Positions 8,245-17,070 are shown, counted from the first letter of the stretch. The stretch: 64,000 bases of DNA from Pararhizobium_B sp963838155 (GCA_963838155.1 CAWIQE010000010.1:1-64000), one strand, 5' to 3'. The notes: a model not told the origin generated them from the sequence alone. Numbers and translations: made by a program.

Positions 8245-9681
8245 TCACGGGTTCCATCGGAACTCGGCGCAATCCTCCAGCATCGCCGCCACGGCCAGGA
8301 CCTCGTGGTCCCGGAACGGCCGGCCTACGACCTGCACGTTGATCGGCAGTCCGTCGGCGCTCCTGCCGAAGGGCACGGATGCGGCGGGAAAGCCGAGGAT
8401 GCTGATGGCCCGGCAACACGCGCCGATACCCGACCATGGCACGCTGGCGGTGCCGACGGCCACCGATGCCAGCCCCGGTTTCGGGGCAGGAACGGCAGCG
8501 ACGGGGAGCAGGAGGATCGAAGCGCTTCCAAGCGATGCCAGGACCCGCGCACGCAGATCGTAGCGTTGCGCCGCGAAGCCGACGACGTCCGAGAACGGAC
8601 CCTGTTCGGCACCCTGCAGATAGGAGCGCATGAACGCCCCGAGAGAAGCCTCGCCGCCGGCGATCATGGCCTCGACCTCCGGCATGCCCTCGGCGTCGCG
8701 TGCCGCGACGAAGAGCGCCGCCGCCTCGTCGAGGCCGTCGGGCAGATGCTTGCGGACCGGCACGCCCCGCCCGGCCAGGGCGGACGCGGCGGCCGAGAGG
8801 GTATCGACGACCTCGCCGGCCACGGCCGTCGTGCCCTCGCCCGGGCACCAGGCGATTTCCACGCCCTTCAGGTCGACGCCCGAGGGATCCGGGAGCGCGA
8901 CGTCGACGCAGCCGGCGTCGAGGCCATCGGCTCCGGCGATGACGGAAAGGATCAACGCCAGATCGGTGGAGGAGCGAGCCATGGGACCCGCCGTCATCAA
9001 TTGATGGAGCAGCAGGGCGCGGTTCGGAATGCCGCGCGCGTTCTCCGGGAAGCAGGGCAAGGTGCCCGTCCCGGGAACGAGCCCCGGCGTCGGCCTGAGG
9101 CCGAAGACACCGGTGCACTGGGACGGCCAGCGAATGGAACCGCCGAAGTCCGTCCCGATGCCGAACGCCGAGAGGCCGGCCGCGACCGCGGAAGCCTCGC
9201 CACCGCTCGATCCGCCCGGGGTACGGCTCGGGTCGCGCGGGTTGAGCGTCGGGCCGAACAGCGGGTTATCGGTGTGGGTGTCGACTGCGAACTCGGAGCA
9301 GTTCGTCTTGCCGAGCAAAATGGCACCGGCGTCCTGCAGCCGCCTGACCGCCGTCGCCGTGTGACCGGGCACGCGATCGACGAGCGTCGCCGAGCCTGCC
9401 GTGGTGCGGATGCCGGCCGTATCCAGCGTGTCCTTGACCGTGAACGGCACGCCGTGCAGAGGACCGAGCCGGTCGCCCCTTTCCAGGGCGGCGTCGGCCC
9501 GCGCGGCCTCTTCCTCGGCATTTGGATTGAGGGTGACGACCGCGTTCAGTTTCGAGGACGAAATCAGGTCGAGACGCCCCTGGACCAGGGACGTCGCGCT
9601 CGCTCGCTTCTGCCGGATAGCGGTGGCGAGTCCGGCCGCCGAAAGACGGCCGAACTCCTCGTGGTTCGATGCGTTCGTCAC
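8245..9681 (-). other. Amidase portion of the MFS-amidase frame, possible separate gene
   Basis: The 478-codon segment from a GTG at 9681 would be a normal-length amidase starting MTNASNHEEFGRLSAAG. In a second frame the MFS C-terminus would read PTYGNAVTSELPA and stop at TGA 9678-9680, giving a four-base GTGA overlap like many others in this window. If so, a single inserted base near 9720 has merged the genes. The amidase has the intact Ser-cisSer-Lys triad and is expected to be active either way. Confidence 0.5.
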
Positions 9682-11142
9682 GCCGGCAACTCGCTCGTGA
9701 CCGCATTCCCGTACGTCGGACTTCTCCGCTTCGTTCAGCTCTTCGAGCGACTGCCCGAGCGTCTCCGGACCGAACCAGACGGCAAGAGCGACGATCACGT
9801 ACATGATGCCGGCCAAGCCGAATATGCCCATCGCACCGTAGAGATCGAGCACGTTCCCCGCGAACGGCGGGATGATGGACCCTGCCGCCGAGGCGACGAA
9901 GACCGAGGTTCCGACGCCGAAGGCACGCACGCGGGTCGGATACAGCTCGGGCGCATAGACCCAGATCAGCGTGTTGAGGAGCATCGACATGGTCATGAAG
10001 CCGATCCCGAACGCGAGCACGACGGCGAGGTTCGGCGCGGAAACGAAGCCGATGGCCACGACGACCGCCAGGACGGCGCCGGTCGACAGAACGACGCGGC
10101 GTTTCAGATAGTGTCCCGCCGCAGCCGCGAGCAGGGCACCGATCAGTCCGCCGATATTGATGATCAGCGTGAACGAAAGGCTCGACGCGATCGCGTAGCC
10201 CTGCTTCACCAGGATCGACGGCATGAAGATCGTGATCGTGTCCTGTGCGCCGAAGGCCATGAACGAGATCACCCAGAGAACGATCGTGTTCCGGAGCAGC
10301 GAACCGCGCAGGATATCGGAAAACTGGACGCGTTCACGCGGCATCTCGACGCCCTCGGGCGCAGTGATCCAGTTCTTCGTGGGTCGACCGTCGTCGCGCA
10401 GGCGGCCGGCGTCGAGCAGCGTCAACACCCGGTTGGCTTCCTCGACGCGTCCGCGCGACAGGAGGTAGCGCGGGCTTTCCGGCAGGTAGCGACGGTAGAC
10501 CAGCACCATGAGGGACGGGAGAACGAGGATGCCGAGCATCCAGCGCCAGCTTTCCGTCGGGCCGCCGAGCGCATCGCCGAGCAGGGTGATCATCACCCAG
10601 GCAAGTGCCGCCGACATGAAGATGCCCACGCCGCCACCGGCGATGTTGACGACTGCGGTGGAGGCCCCTCTGAACCGCGTCGACACGATTTCCGAAACCA
10701 GCGTCACGCCGGTGTTCAACTCGCCGCCGAGGCCGATGCCGACGATGATGCGCCCCAGGATCAGGACCTCGTAATTGGGCGCGAGGGCACCGATGAGCGC
10801 ACCGAAGGTGTAGAGCGCCAGGTTGTACATGTAGGTGACCTTGCGGCCGAAGAGGTCTCCCGTGATGCCGGCGATCAGGCAGCCGACCGCCACCCCGCCG
10901 AAGGTCGCCGTGCTGAGAAAGCCCACCTGCGTGCTGCTCAGGTTCCAAAGCTGGGTGATCGACGGTGCCGCATAGGCCACGTTGAACTGCTCGATCGCGT
11001 CGAAGATGGTACCGATGGCAACGAGGATGAGCACGGTACGCTGTGCCGACGTGAAGCCCATGCGATCCATCGCCCGGGCAAGTTCGGAATGCATTCTGGC
11101 CGACACCTCGGCCGCACTGGCATTGGACGTTGTCCTAGTCAT
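8245..11142 (-). CDS. MFS transporter continuous with an amidase (fusion or read-through ORF)
   Basis: One uninterrupted 965-codon frame. Residues 1-475 are a sugar/aromatic-acid type MFS transporter with 12 predicted helices, GDLFGRK in the loop after helix 2 and PESPRYLLSRGR in the central loop. Residues 495-965 are a complete amidase-signature hydrolase: Lys570 in FTVKDTLD, the GGSSGG loop near 645, and nucleophile Ser669 in GTDFGGSIR. The ATG overlaps the stop of the upstream decarboxylase-like gene by eight bases. A membrane carrier fused to a cytosolic amidase is rare. The alternative is two genes: a GTGA motif at 9678-9681 sits exactly where an amidase would start, and one extra base just upstream would explain the merged frame. 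Together they would import and hydrolyse an amide. Confidence 0.8.
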   Translation of the reverse strand: MTRTTSNASAAEVSARMHSELARAMDRMGFTSAQRTVLILVAIGTIFDAIEQFNVAYAAPSITQLWNLSSTQVGFLSTATFGGVAVGCLIAGITGDLFGRKVTYMYNLALYTFGALIGALAPNYEVLILGRIIVGIGLGGELNTGVTLVSEIVSTRFRGASTAVVNIAGGGVGIFMSAALAWVMITLLGDALGGPTESWRWMLGILVLPSLMVLVYRRYLPESPRYLLSRGRVEEANRVLTLLDAGRLRDDGRPTKNWITAPEGVEMPRERVQFSDILRGSLLRNTIVLWVISFMAFGAQDTITIFMPSILVKQGYAIASSLSFTLIINIGGLIGALLAAAAGHYLKRRVVLSTGAVLAVVVAIGFVSAPNLAVVLAFGIGFMTMSMLLNTLIWVYAPELYPTRVRAFGVGTSVFVASAAGSIIPPFAGNVLDLYGAMGIFGLAGIMYVIVALAVWFGPETLGQSLEELNEAEKSDVRECGHERVAGVTNASNHEEFGRLSAAGLATAIRQKRASATSLVQGRLDLISSSKLNAVVTLNPNAEEEAARADAALERGDRLGPLHGVPFTVKDTLDTAGIRTTAGSATLVDRVPGHTATAVRRLQDAGAILLGKTNCSEFAVDTHTDNPLFGPTLNPRDPSRTPGGSSGGEASAVAAGLSAFGIGTDFGGSIRWPSQCTGVFGLRPTPGLVPGTGTLPCFPENARGIPNRALLLHQLMTAGPMARSSTDLALILSVIAGADGLDAGCVDVALPDPSGVDLKGVEIAWCPGEGTTAVAGEVVDTLSAAASALAGRGVPVRKHLPDGLDEAAALFVAARDAEGMPEVEAMIAGGEASLGAFMRSYLQGAEQGPFSDVVGFAAQRYDLRARVLASLGSASILLLPVAAVPAPKPGLASVAVGTASVPWSGIGACCRAISILGFPAASVPFGRSADGLPINVQVVGRPFRDHEVLAVAAMLEDCAEFRWNP

Positions 11143-11944
11143 GGCTGCGGTCTCCCATAGCGAGATTGAACGAACCCGGGGCGAAATCGAACAGGCGTCC
11201 CCAGCCGGAAACGGCACTGGGCGAAGCACCTGCCAGAGCAAGCGTCTTCCACACGGTGACGCTGACGGAGTCGATCACGGGGATGCCGAACTCGGCCTCG
11301 ATCGACTTGGCGAGCGGAGCGCCGCGCAGTCCGGTGCAGAAGATGGCGATGACATCCGGTCCCGCCTCCGCGACCTCGCGCACGAGCTCTGCGATCTGGT
11401 CCGAACTGTAGAGCCCGTAGCTGAAGTTGCCGGCATCGCCGAGATGCCGCTCGGCAACGGTCTCGAAGCCCGCGTCGGCGAAGGTCGATATGACGCGGGA
11501 CTGCACGCCGTCGAGATAGGGCGTAACGAGCCCGATCCGGCGGGCGCCGAAGGCCTGGAACGCATCGATCAGGGCGAGTGTCGTCGTGGTCGCCTTCGCG
11601 TCGATTTCGGACTCGATCGCGCGGACCAGGTCATGATCCGCCTCGAGACCGAGCCATCCGGCCGACGTCCCGTTCCAGGCGACGACCTGCACGTTGGCAT
11701 CTGCCAACAGCCGGGCCGCATCGAGCAACCGCTCGGTGTCGAACTGCGCAAGGGCATTTGCCTCGAGAGAAATTTTCTCCACGCGGAAACGCTGGAAATG
11801 CGCGCTGACCGACGGATAGAGCGGCGCAAGCATTGCCTGCGTCAAAGGTTCGAGCGCGGTATTCGACGACGGCGTTATCATGCCGATACGCGTCGTTTGC
11901 AGCGTCGGCACGACAGAGCCGACACCACCAATCAAGGTATCCAT
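11135..11944 (-). CDS. Asp/Glu racemase superfamily protein, arylmalonate decarboxylase-like
   Basis: A 269-residue member of the aspartate/glutamate/hydantoin racemase and maleate isomerase superfamily. IGMITPSSNTALEP near residue 20 is the family N-terminal motif. The second active-site cysteine is present (Cys203 in AIFCTGLRG). The first is replaced by Gly92 (VAWNGTSAG). Racemases and maleate isomerases use two cysteines, while arylmalonate decarboxylase keeps Gly and one Cys, so a decarboxylase-like reaction is inferred. It is the first gene of the set: it overlaps the MFS-amidase start by eight bases and is divergent from a GntR regulator. A racemase that lost activity is an alternative. 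Confidence 0.8.
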   Translation of the reverse strand: MDTLIGGVGSVVPTLQTTRIGMITPSSNTALEPLTQAMLAPLYPSVSAHFQRFRVEKISLEANALAQFDTERLLDAARLLADANVQVVAWNGTSAGWLGLEADHDLVRAIESEIDAKATTTTLALIDAFQAFGARRIGLVTPYLDGVQSRVISTFADAGFETVAERHLGDAGNFSYGLYSSDQIAELVREVAEAGPDVIAIFCTGLRGAPLAKSIEAEFGIPVIDSVSVTVWKTLALAGASPSAVSGWGRLFDFAPGSFNLAMGDRSHD

Positions 11945-12033
11945 GGACAGTCCCTCCCAAAGTTGCTGGTCAAGCGGACGCTCTGAGGCCCCTATGGGAC
12001 TTGCGCCTCGCTCCCAGGTCCGGCATAATATTG

Positions 12034-12046
12034 GTGTACGGTATAC
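12034..12046. promoter_or_regulatory. Candidate GntR/FadR-type operator
   Basis: GTGTACGGTATAC is an imperfect palindrome with 10 of 13 symmetric positions, built on GTAyAC half-sites like many FCD-type GntR operators. It lies 29 bases before the regulator ATG, in the divergent region shared with the decarboxylase-like gene. A single site could control both directions. Prediction only. Confidence 0.4.
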
Positions 12047-12074
12047 AGAAAATACAAACGAGGCAAGAACCTGA

Positions 12075-12824
12075 ATGAAAAATCCTCAAAAAAGAGGGCG
12101 CGGACGTCCGAGCGTACAGCTGGAACAGGCCGAGAAAATCGCTTCCGGCCGGCCGTCGGGCGATGGTCGCGTGGCGCCCATGCCCTTGGCTTCACAGGCG
12201 ATTCATCAGTTGAGGAACATGATCATCGAAGGCGAGCTCGTTCCGGACCAGCTGCTGTCCGAAACGGCGCTCAGCAATGCGCTGGGCATCTCCCGCACTC
12301 CGATCCGCCAGGCGTTCCAGCAGCTGTCCACGGAAGGCCTGATCGTCCTCCGCCCGAATCGCGGCGCCGTCGTCGCACCGCTGACCATCGAGGAGACACG
12401 AAGCCTGTTCGAAGCCTTGGCCTGCATCGAGCGCAGCGCAGCCGAATACGCAGCGCAGAGGGCGACGCCGGACAAGCACGAAAGGCTCGCGGGTCTGCAG
12501 GAGAAGCTGGAGGGCCACCACCGGGATCGCGACATGCTCCCCTATTTCGAGGCAAACCAGTCGATCCACCGTCTGATCATCGAGATGGCAGGCAATCCGG
12601 TTCTGACCGAGCTGCACGAAAGTCTCTTCACCCGTGCCGAGCGCGCCCGCCTCACCGCATTGCGTCAGCGTCCGCGGTGGGACGAGTCCGTCGACGAGCA
12701 CCGCGCGATCCTGGCTGCCCTTGCCGGGCGGGAAGCCGCAAAGGCCGGGGACCTGCTGGCAAAACACGTGCAGGCCACGGGCGACGCCGTGGTGCGGTAT
12801 CTCTCGGAGGAGCATGTCGCGTGA
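12075..12824 (+). CDS. GntR family transcriptional regulator (FadR/FCD type)
   Basis: A 249-residue regulator. The winged helix-turn-helix covers about residues 38-105: AIHQLRNMIIEGELVPDQLL, then LSNALGISRTPIRQAFQQLS. The C-terminal all-helical FCD ligand domain covers about 115-240 and has the usual metal-binding style His residues (NQSIHRLIIEMAGN, DEHRAILAAL). A Lys/Arg-rich N-terminal extension (KNPQKRGRGRP) precedes it. GAGGCAAG gives a ribosome site. It is divergent from the decarboxylase / MFS-amidase set and most likely represses it until the substrate is present. Confidence 0.88.
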   Translation: MKNPQKRGRGRPSVQLEQAEKIASGRPSGDGRVAPMPLASQAIHQLRNMIIEGELVPDQLLSETALSNALGISRTPIRQAFQQLSTEGLIVLRPNRGAVVAPLTIEETRSLFEALACIERSAAEYAAQRATPDKHERLAGLQEKLEGHHRDRDMLPYFEANQSIHRLIIEMAGNPVLTELHESLFTRAERARLTALRQRPRWDESVDEHRAILAALAGREAAKAGDLLAKHVQATGDAVVRYLSEEHVA

Positions 12825-13074
12825 CAGGCAAGCGGCCGCCGCCACGCATCGCATGCGCCCGGCCGATGGGGCGTCGCTTGAAAACGTCGTCGCCGACGCC
12901 TACCTGTAAGGGTAATCGGCGGAAAGAACGGTTTTCCGCCGTGGAGGCGCTGACGGCCCGCGCGACGATCCGGTGCCTTCCGGAGCGGGTCGGGTCAGAA
13001 GTGGTGCGACGTGCACCGATATGCCTGGGCATGTCTTCCAGCAGCGCTCATTTACTTTCCGGGAAGGACAATCG

Positions 13075-13299
13075 ATGAACAGCAGTCCAAGGGACAAGAC
13101 GAGGCGGTCTCCGCCTCAGCGACGGGCGCATGCCGACAAGACGTCATCCGCTCGCGCGAAATACGAACGATACCTGGCCCTTGCCCGCGCCGAGGACGGC
13201 AATGGCGACGCGGTCGCCGCACAGAACTACTATCAGCACGCCGAACACTATTTCCGCGCTTCGAATGGATCCGGAAACGACAACTCCGCAAGGGCTTAG
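13075..13299 (+). CDS. Small stand-alone DUF4167 protein
   Basis: A 74-residue protein. A basic N-terminus (MNSSPRDKTRRSPPQRR) is followed by ARAKYERYLALARAEDG and AAQNYYQHAEHYFRA, the core of the DUF4167 domain, which in rhizobia normally begins a longer protein. Here the gene ends just after the core, so it is a minimal version. GGGAAGGACAATCG precedes the ATG at 13075. The desaturase gene follows within eight bases. Function unknown; a basic RNA- or DNA-associated role is a guess. Confidence 0.75.
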   Translation: MNSSPRDKTRRSPPQRRAHADKTSSARAKYERYLALARAEDGNGDAVAAQNYYQHAEHYFRASNGSGNDNSARA

Positions 13300-13306
13300 T
13301 CTCTCC

Positions 13307-14341
13307 ATGTCGCCGGAAAGCGCCGCAAGGGGCGCAAGGTCCTGGACCGGAGTACTCGCCCGATACCGCGAGCCGAGCGCGGTTCGCAGCGTGGTCGAGC
13401 TCGTCGCCACCGCCGCTCCATTTGCAGGCCTTTGGGTGCTTGCATGGATCGCCGTACATTACGAATGCTGGTGGGGACTGCTGTTGACGGTCCCGGCGGC
13501 CGTCTTCCTCCTGCGCCTTTTCATCATCCAGCATGATTGCGGCCACGGGTCCTTCTTCGCGCGACGGCGGCTGGACGACTGGACCGGAAGGATCCTCGGC
13601 GTGCTGACGCTGACCCCCTACGGCTACTGGCGCCAGACCCATGCGGTCCATCATGCCACTGCGGGCAATCTCGAACATCGGGGACTGGGCGACATCGTCA
13701 CGCTGACCGTCGAGGAATACGCCGCCTCCTCCTTCTGGGATCGCCTCCTCTATCGGCTCTATCGGCATCCGGCGGTCATGTTCGGGCTCGGACCGACATG
13801 GATATTCCTCGTCAAGCAGCGGCTGCCCATCGGCATGATGCGCTCCGGCGCGGGCCCCTGGGTTTCGACGATGACGACCAATCTCGCCATAGCGGCGCTT
13901 TCGGGCGTTCTCGTCTGGCAGATCGGCCTCGTGGCCTTTCTTCTCGTCCAGCTGCCGGTGGTCATCATGGCAGGAACGATCGGCGTCTGGCTCTTCTTCG
14001 TCCAGCACCAGTTCGAGGACACGCATTGGTCGGACGGCGCGCACTGGGCCTTTCACCACGCCGCCCTGCACGGCTCGTCCTATTACGATCTGCCGCGCCC
14101 GCTGCCCTGGCTGACGGGCAACATCGGCGCGCACCATGTGCACCATCTGTCCAGCCGGATCCCGTCCTACCGCCTGCCGGAGGTGCTGAACGACCACCCT
14201 GAACTGACGCATATCGGGCGGATCACCATCGCCGACAGCTTGCGTAGCGTCAGCCTGGTGCTCTGGGATACGGCCAGCGCGCGCCTTGTTTCGTTCAGGG
14301 AGGCCGCGAGGCTGACCCGCTCCCGGGAACAGGCGGCATGA
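13307..14341 (+). CDS. Membrane fatty acid desaturase
   Basis: A 344-residue membrane-bound desaturase. The three di-iron histidine boxes are HDCGH (76-80), HAVHH (112-116) and HHVHH (276-280). Hydrophobic pairs lie at about 36-73 and 190-232. It inserts double bonds into acyl chains at the inner membrane and needs an electron donor not encoded nearby. The ATG at 13307 follows the DUF4167 stop and is preferred over 13265, which lacks a ribosome site and would overlap. Its stop overlaps the next gene's ATG (ATGA), so the two are co-translated. The DesA/omega-6 type is likely; regiospecificity is not readable. Confidence 0.9.
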   Translation: MSPESAARGARSWTGVLARYREPSAVRSVVELVATAAPFAGLWVLAWIAVHYECWWGLLLTVPAAVFLLRLFIIQHDCGHGSFFARRRLDDWTGRILGVLTLTPYGYWRQTHAVHHATAGNLEHRGLGDIVTLTVEEYAASSFWDRLLYRLYRHPAVMFGLGPTWIFLVKQRLPIGMMRSGAGPWVSTMTTNLAIAALSGVLVWQIGLVAFLLVQLPVVIMAGTIGVWLFFVQHQFEDTHWSDGAHWAFHHAALHGSSYYDLPRPLPWLTGNIGAHHVHHLSSRIPSYRLPEVLNDHPELTHIGRITIADSLRSVSLVLWDTASARLVSFREAARLTRSREQAA

Positions 14342-15087
14342 GCCGGTATTTCGAGGAACTCGACTACCGGCCGACGCCGATCGGCGCCCTCATCCTTCGT
14401 CGCCGGTACATTCCGGCTCTGGCCGTCGACGTATTCGAGATCATGCTGGGCGATGAGCACCTGATGTCGAGCCTATTCACCGCCTCCGAAATCGAGCTGG
14501 CCCGGCTTGGCGTGGAGGCGGCCGAGGGTTGCGAACTCGACGTTCTGGTCGGCGGGCTAGGCCTCGGATACACGGCCAAGGCGGCGCTCGAGTGCGACAG
14601 GGTGGCTCGGTTGACCGTCATCGAGATGCTTCTGCCGGTGATCGAGTGGCACGAGGCCGGGCTGCTGCCCATCGGCACCGAACTCGCAGGCGATCCCCGC
14701 TGCGTCATCCGGCAGGGAGATTTCTTCGAACTCGCCGGATCGCCCGGCGGCTTCGTCCCCGAAGAGCCGGGTCGTCGCTTCGACGCCATACTGGTCGATA
14801 TCGACCATTCGCCCGATGCGCTGCTGAACGATCGCAGCAGGTCGTTCTATACCCCGGCAGGTCTCGCCAGCCTTGCCCGGCACCTGAAGCCGGGCGGCGT
14901 CTTCGGCCTCTGGTCCGACGACAAGGCCGACCCGAGCTTCACCGCACGGCTGGCCGAAGTCTTCGGCGCCGCGCGCGCCGCACCGGTGATCTTTCACAAC
15001 CCGCTTCAGAACCGGACTTTCGAGCAGACCGTCTATCTGGCCACGGACACTCAGCAGGGCCGGGACCGGGCGGGGCCGCCCGCGTGA
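14338..15087 (+). CDS. Spermidine synthase-like methyltransferase-fold protein
   Basis: A 249-residue Rossmann-fold protein. DVLVGGLGLGYTAKAALE near residue 63 is the nucleotide-binding motif I, VTVIEML is similar to motif II, and DAILVDIDHSPD near 147 matches the spermidine-synthase DxDH region. LKPGGVFGLWSDD follows. The catalytic aspartates of true polyamine synthases are not clearly kept, so it may be a methyltransferase or aminopropyltransferase-like protein of unknown substrate. It is translationally coupled to the desaturase, which hints at a lipid substrate. Confidence 0.75.
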   Translation: MSRYFEELDYRPTPIGALILRRRYIPALAVDVFEIMLGDEHLMSSLFTASEIELARLGVEAAEGCELDVLVGGLGLGYTAKAALECDRVARLTVIEMLLPVIEWHEAGLLPIGTELAGDPRCVIRQGDFFELAGSPGGFVPEEPGRRFDAILVDIDHSPDALLNDRSRSFYTPAGLASLARHLKPGGVFGLWSDDKADPSFTARLAEVFGAARAAPVIFHNPLQNRTFEQTVYLATDTQQGRDRAGPPA

Positions 15088-15091
15088 TCCC

Positions 15092-15586
15092 TCAGGTCGG
15101 GAAACCGTAGGTCCCGACGATACGCCAGATCGCCCGGTTGATCTCCGCGATCTCCGATATGCTCGACCGGATCTTCGCGATCTCGGCATCGTCGAGCATT
15201 TCCACCTTTCCGTATTTTATTTCCGTCTTGCTGTCGAAGATTCGCATCAGCTGCGTCAGGCCACGGCCGCTTTCGGGATCGAAGGAATAGATGCAATGAT
15301 TGTATTTGTTCCGAAGTTTCAACTCACGGTTCATGCGCGCCGTGACCGCGAGCACCTCATCCCGGCACTCCGGCTTCGTCTTCGGCAGTTTCGCCAGCCG
15401 ATCGACGAGATCGATCCGCGCCCGCGTCGTGTTCAGGGTCAGGAAGATGACGATCGCCGTTTCCTTGTCCGTGCCGCCGAGCCCGGCCATCAGATACATG
15501 AGCAGGCTTTCCGTGTTCGTCCACGTGTAGTTGAGCTGGCCCACGAGAGACAGGATCTCCTGCAGCCTGGGCATGACCGGGTTCAT
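15092..15586 (-). CDS. Conserved hypothetical protein next to LuxR regulator
   Basis: A 164-residue protein, mostly helical, that I do not recognise as a named family. It has NYTWTNTESLLMYLMAGLGG near residue 19 and a charged middle (TTRARIDLVDRLAKLPKTKP). There is no signal peptide or clear membrane helix. Its ATG overlaps the LuxR stop (ATGA); an in-frame ATG nine bases upstream is also possible. Cotranslation with the regulator suggests a regulatory or signalling partner. It is convergent with the spermidine-synthase-like gene. Confidence 0.75.
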   Translation of the reverse strand: MNPVMPRLQEILSLVGQLNYTWTNTESLLMYLMAGLGGTDKETAIVIFLTLNTTRARIDLVDRLAKLPKTKPECRDEVLAVTARMNRELKLRNKYNHCIYSFDPESGRGLTQLMRIFDSKTEIKYGKVEMLDDAEIAKIRSSISEIAEINRAIWRIVGTYGFPT

Positions 15587-16488
15587 GACGGCCATCCCGG
15601 CCGCGCCGCGACGTCGCTGGCCCGGCTCCTGTCCGCCCCCGCTTCCTCGAGATAGAGTGCCGCCGCCTGCGTCCGGTTGCTCACCGCCAGTTTGCGGATG
15701 ATGTTGTGCACATGGATCTTGACGGTGTTCTCCGCCAGGTCGAGTTCCGCGGCGATGATCTTGTTCTGGCAGCCGCGCGAAACCAGGTGCAGGACCTCGC
15801 TTTCGCGCAGGCTGAGCGAGTCCAGCGGTGACCTGCCCTCCCCCTGTTCGCCGGTCGGATGGGACTGGCCGGGCGTCTCTTCCGTGGCGGGCGGTGCCCT
15901 GCCGAGTTCCTGCGCCGGCCGATTGGGCACGAAGGTGTCCTCTGCGTCGGCCGACGCCGTCAGGCGCTGACCGCCGACGGGCCCGTCGTCGCGCGACATC
16001 GCGCTTCCGGAAAAGACCTTCGGAAGCAGAAAATTCGGGGCGACGTAGGAGCCGCCATGCAACATGATCCTCAGGATCGAGAGCCAGATTTCGAGGTTGA
16101 CGTCCATCGGTAGCACGCCACGCAGCTGGAGTCCCTGGGGCAGGTCGGAGCACGCGACAGGATCCCCGCTCTCGGCCAGGATCGCCAAGCCGGCCCGTTG
16201 ATGCCTGCGGGCGATGTCGGCCACCACTTCCCTGTCCTTCCTGAAGAACTGGTGAGCCAGGACGATCAGTCTCGCCTCGCCGGAAAACTCCTCCGCCAGC
16301 GTCTCCGGATCCGCCATGGCAATGACCGCAAGCCAGGGAAACTCCATCTCGATCGCACAGATCAGAGCGCGCGAGATGCTGCCGAGCGGCACCACGAACA
16401 CCAGCGCCTTGCGTTGGTCGTCGCCGGACGTTCGGTTGTAGGATGAAAAACGATGCGGGCCGGCTGCTGTGTCATGTCGGTCCGACAT
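15583..16488 (-). CDS. LuxR family transcriptional regulator
   Basis: A 301-residue regulator. The N-terminal half resembles a response-regulator receiver fold (ALVFVVPLGSISRALICAIE, LIVLAHQFF) without an obvious acidic phosphorylation pocket. A Pro/Gly/Glu-rich linker follows. The C-terminal LuxR helix-turn-helix is LSLRESEVLHLVSRGCQNK through TVKIHVHNIIRKLAVSNR (about 218-275). The start MSDRHDTAAG follows a strong GGGGAGGGGGTGGAG site. It is divergent from the glycine-rich protein gene of the type I secretion locus and is its likely regulator. Confidence 0.85.
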   Translation of the reverse strand: MSDRHDTAAGPHRFSSYNRTSGDDQRKALVFVVPLGSISRALICAIEMEFPWLAVIAMADPETLAEEFSGEARLIVLAHQFFRKDREVVADIARRHQRAGLAILAESGDPVACSDLPQGLQLRGVLPMDVNLEIWLSILRIMLHGGSYVAPNFLLPKVFSGSAMSRDDGPVGGQRLTASADAEDTFVPNRPAQELGRAPPATEETPGQSHPTGEQGEGRSPLDSLSLRESEVLHLVSRGCQNKIIAAELDLAENTVKIHVHNIIRKLAVSNRTQAAALYLEEAGADRSRASDVAARPGWPS

Positions 16489-17070
16489 CTCCACCCCCTC
16501 CCCACCAAGTCCCGCCTCAGGACTCGTTGCGCAAGGAGGATAGCAGCGGCGACCGATAGTTGAAGTCTCCCAAGGCGGGCCGTGCCTAAGCAAAAAGGTG
16601 GAAATGACCCGAAAGGCGTAGATCGTATGTGCTCGAACGCGAAGGCGTCGTCGCTGCGGCGAACCGGTGCCTCACCGCGCGCAACCGCCTGCCGGCCGCC
16701 TTCATCCATGGAGGCGGAGCCCGGCATCCACCTTCGAGCTAGGCGCGCGCTTTCCTCCTCCGAGCACGCTAGCTCCATTTGCCAGCTACCGGTCGGCGGC
16801 CCGCAGCCTGACACTCTTGCTGGGAAGGCAGCCTCGGCAATGGCCGGAACCGCTTTCCCGGGGGCAGCTCACCGGGCAACGGCACTGGAGCCCCGAACCG
16901 GAAGGGAGGAGAGGACGAAACCAGACAGTCAGAGAACGGACTGACCGCCGGTCACGTCGATGCGTGCCCCCGGCGGCCCACAGCAATCCCAAGAGAAAGC
17001 CGCGGCGACAAAGATCCCAAGAAGATGAATGGCGGTCACGCCGTCGCGGCCTCCAATGGAGGATACGACG
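16489..17070. other. 582-bp divergent intergenic region before the secretion locus
   Basis: It lies between the LuxR gene and the glycine-rich protein gene. Open frames here have no coding character. It should carry the promoters of both directions and LuxR sites, but I see no clear -35/-10 pair or palindrome to name. GGAGG at 17058-17062 is the ribosome site of the downstream gene. Confidence 0.5.

Noticed and set aside
8305..11160. Long plus-strand ORF of 951 codons opposite the MFS-amidase
   Set aside because: Arg/Asp/Gly-rich shadow frame with no domain; the minus strand encodes two clear protein families.
16582..16944. 120-codon ORF between LuxR and the glycine-rich gene
   Set aside because: No ribosome site, biased Arg/Pro/Ala shadow composition, no recognisable motif.
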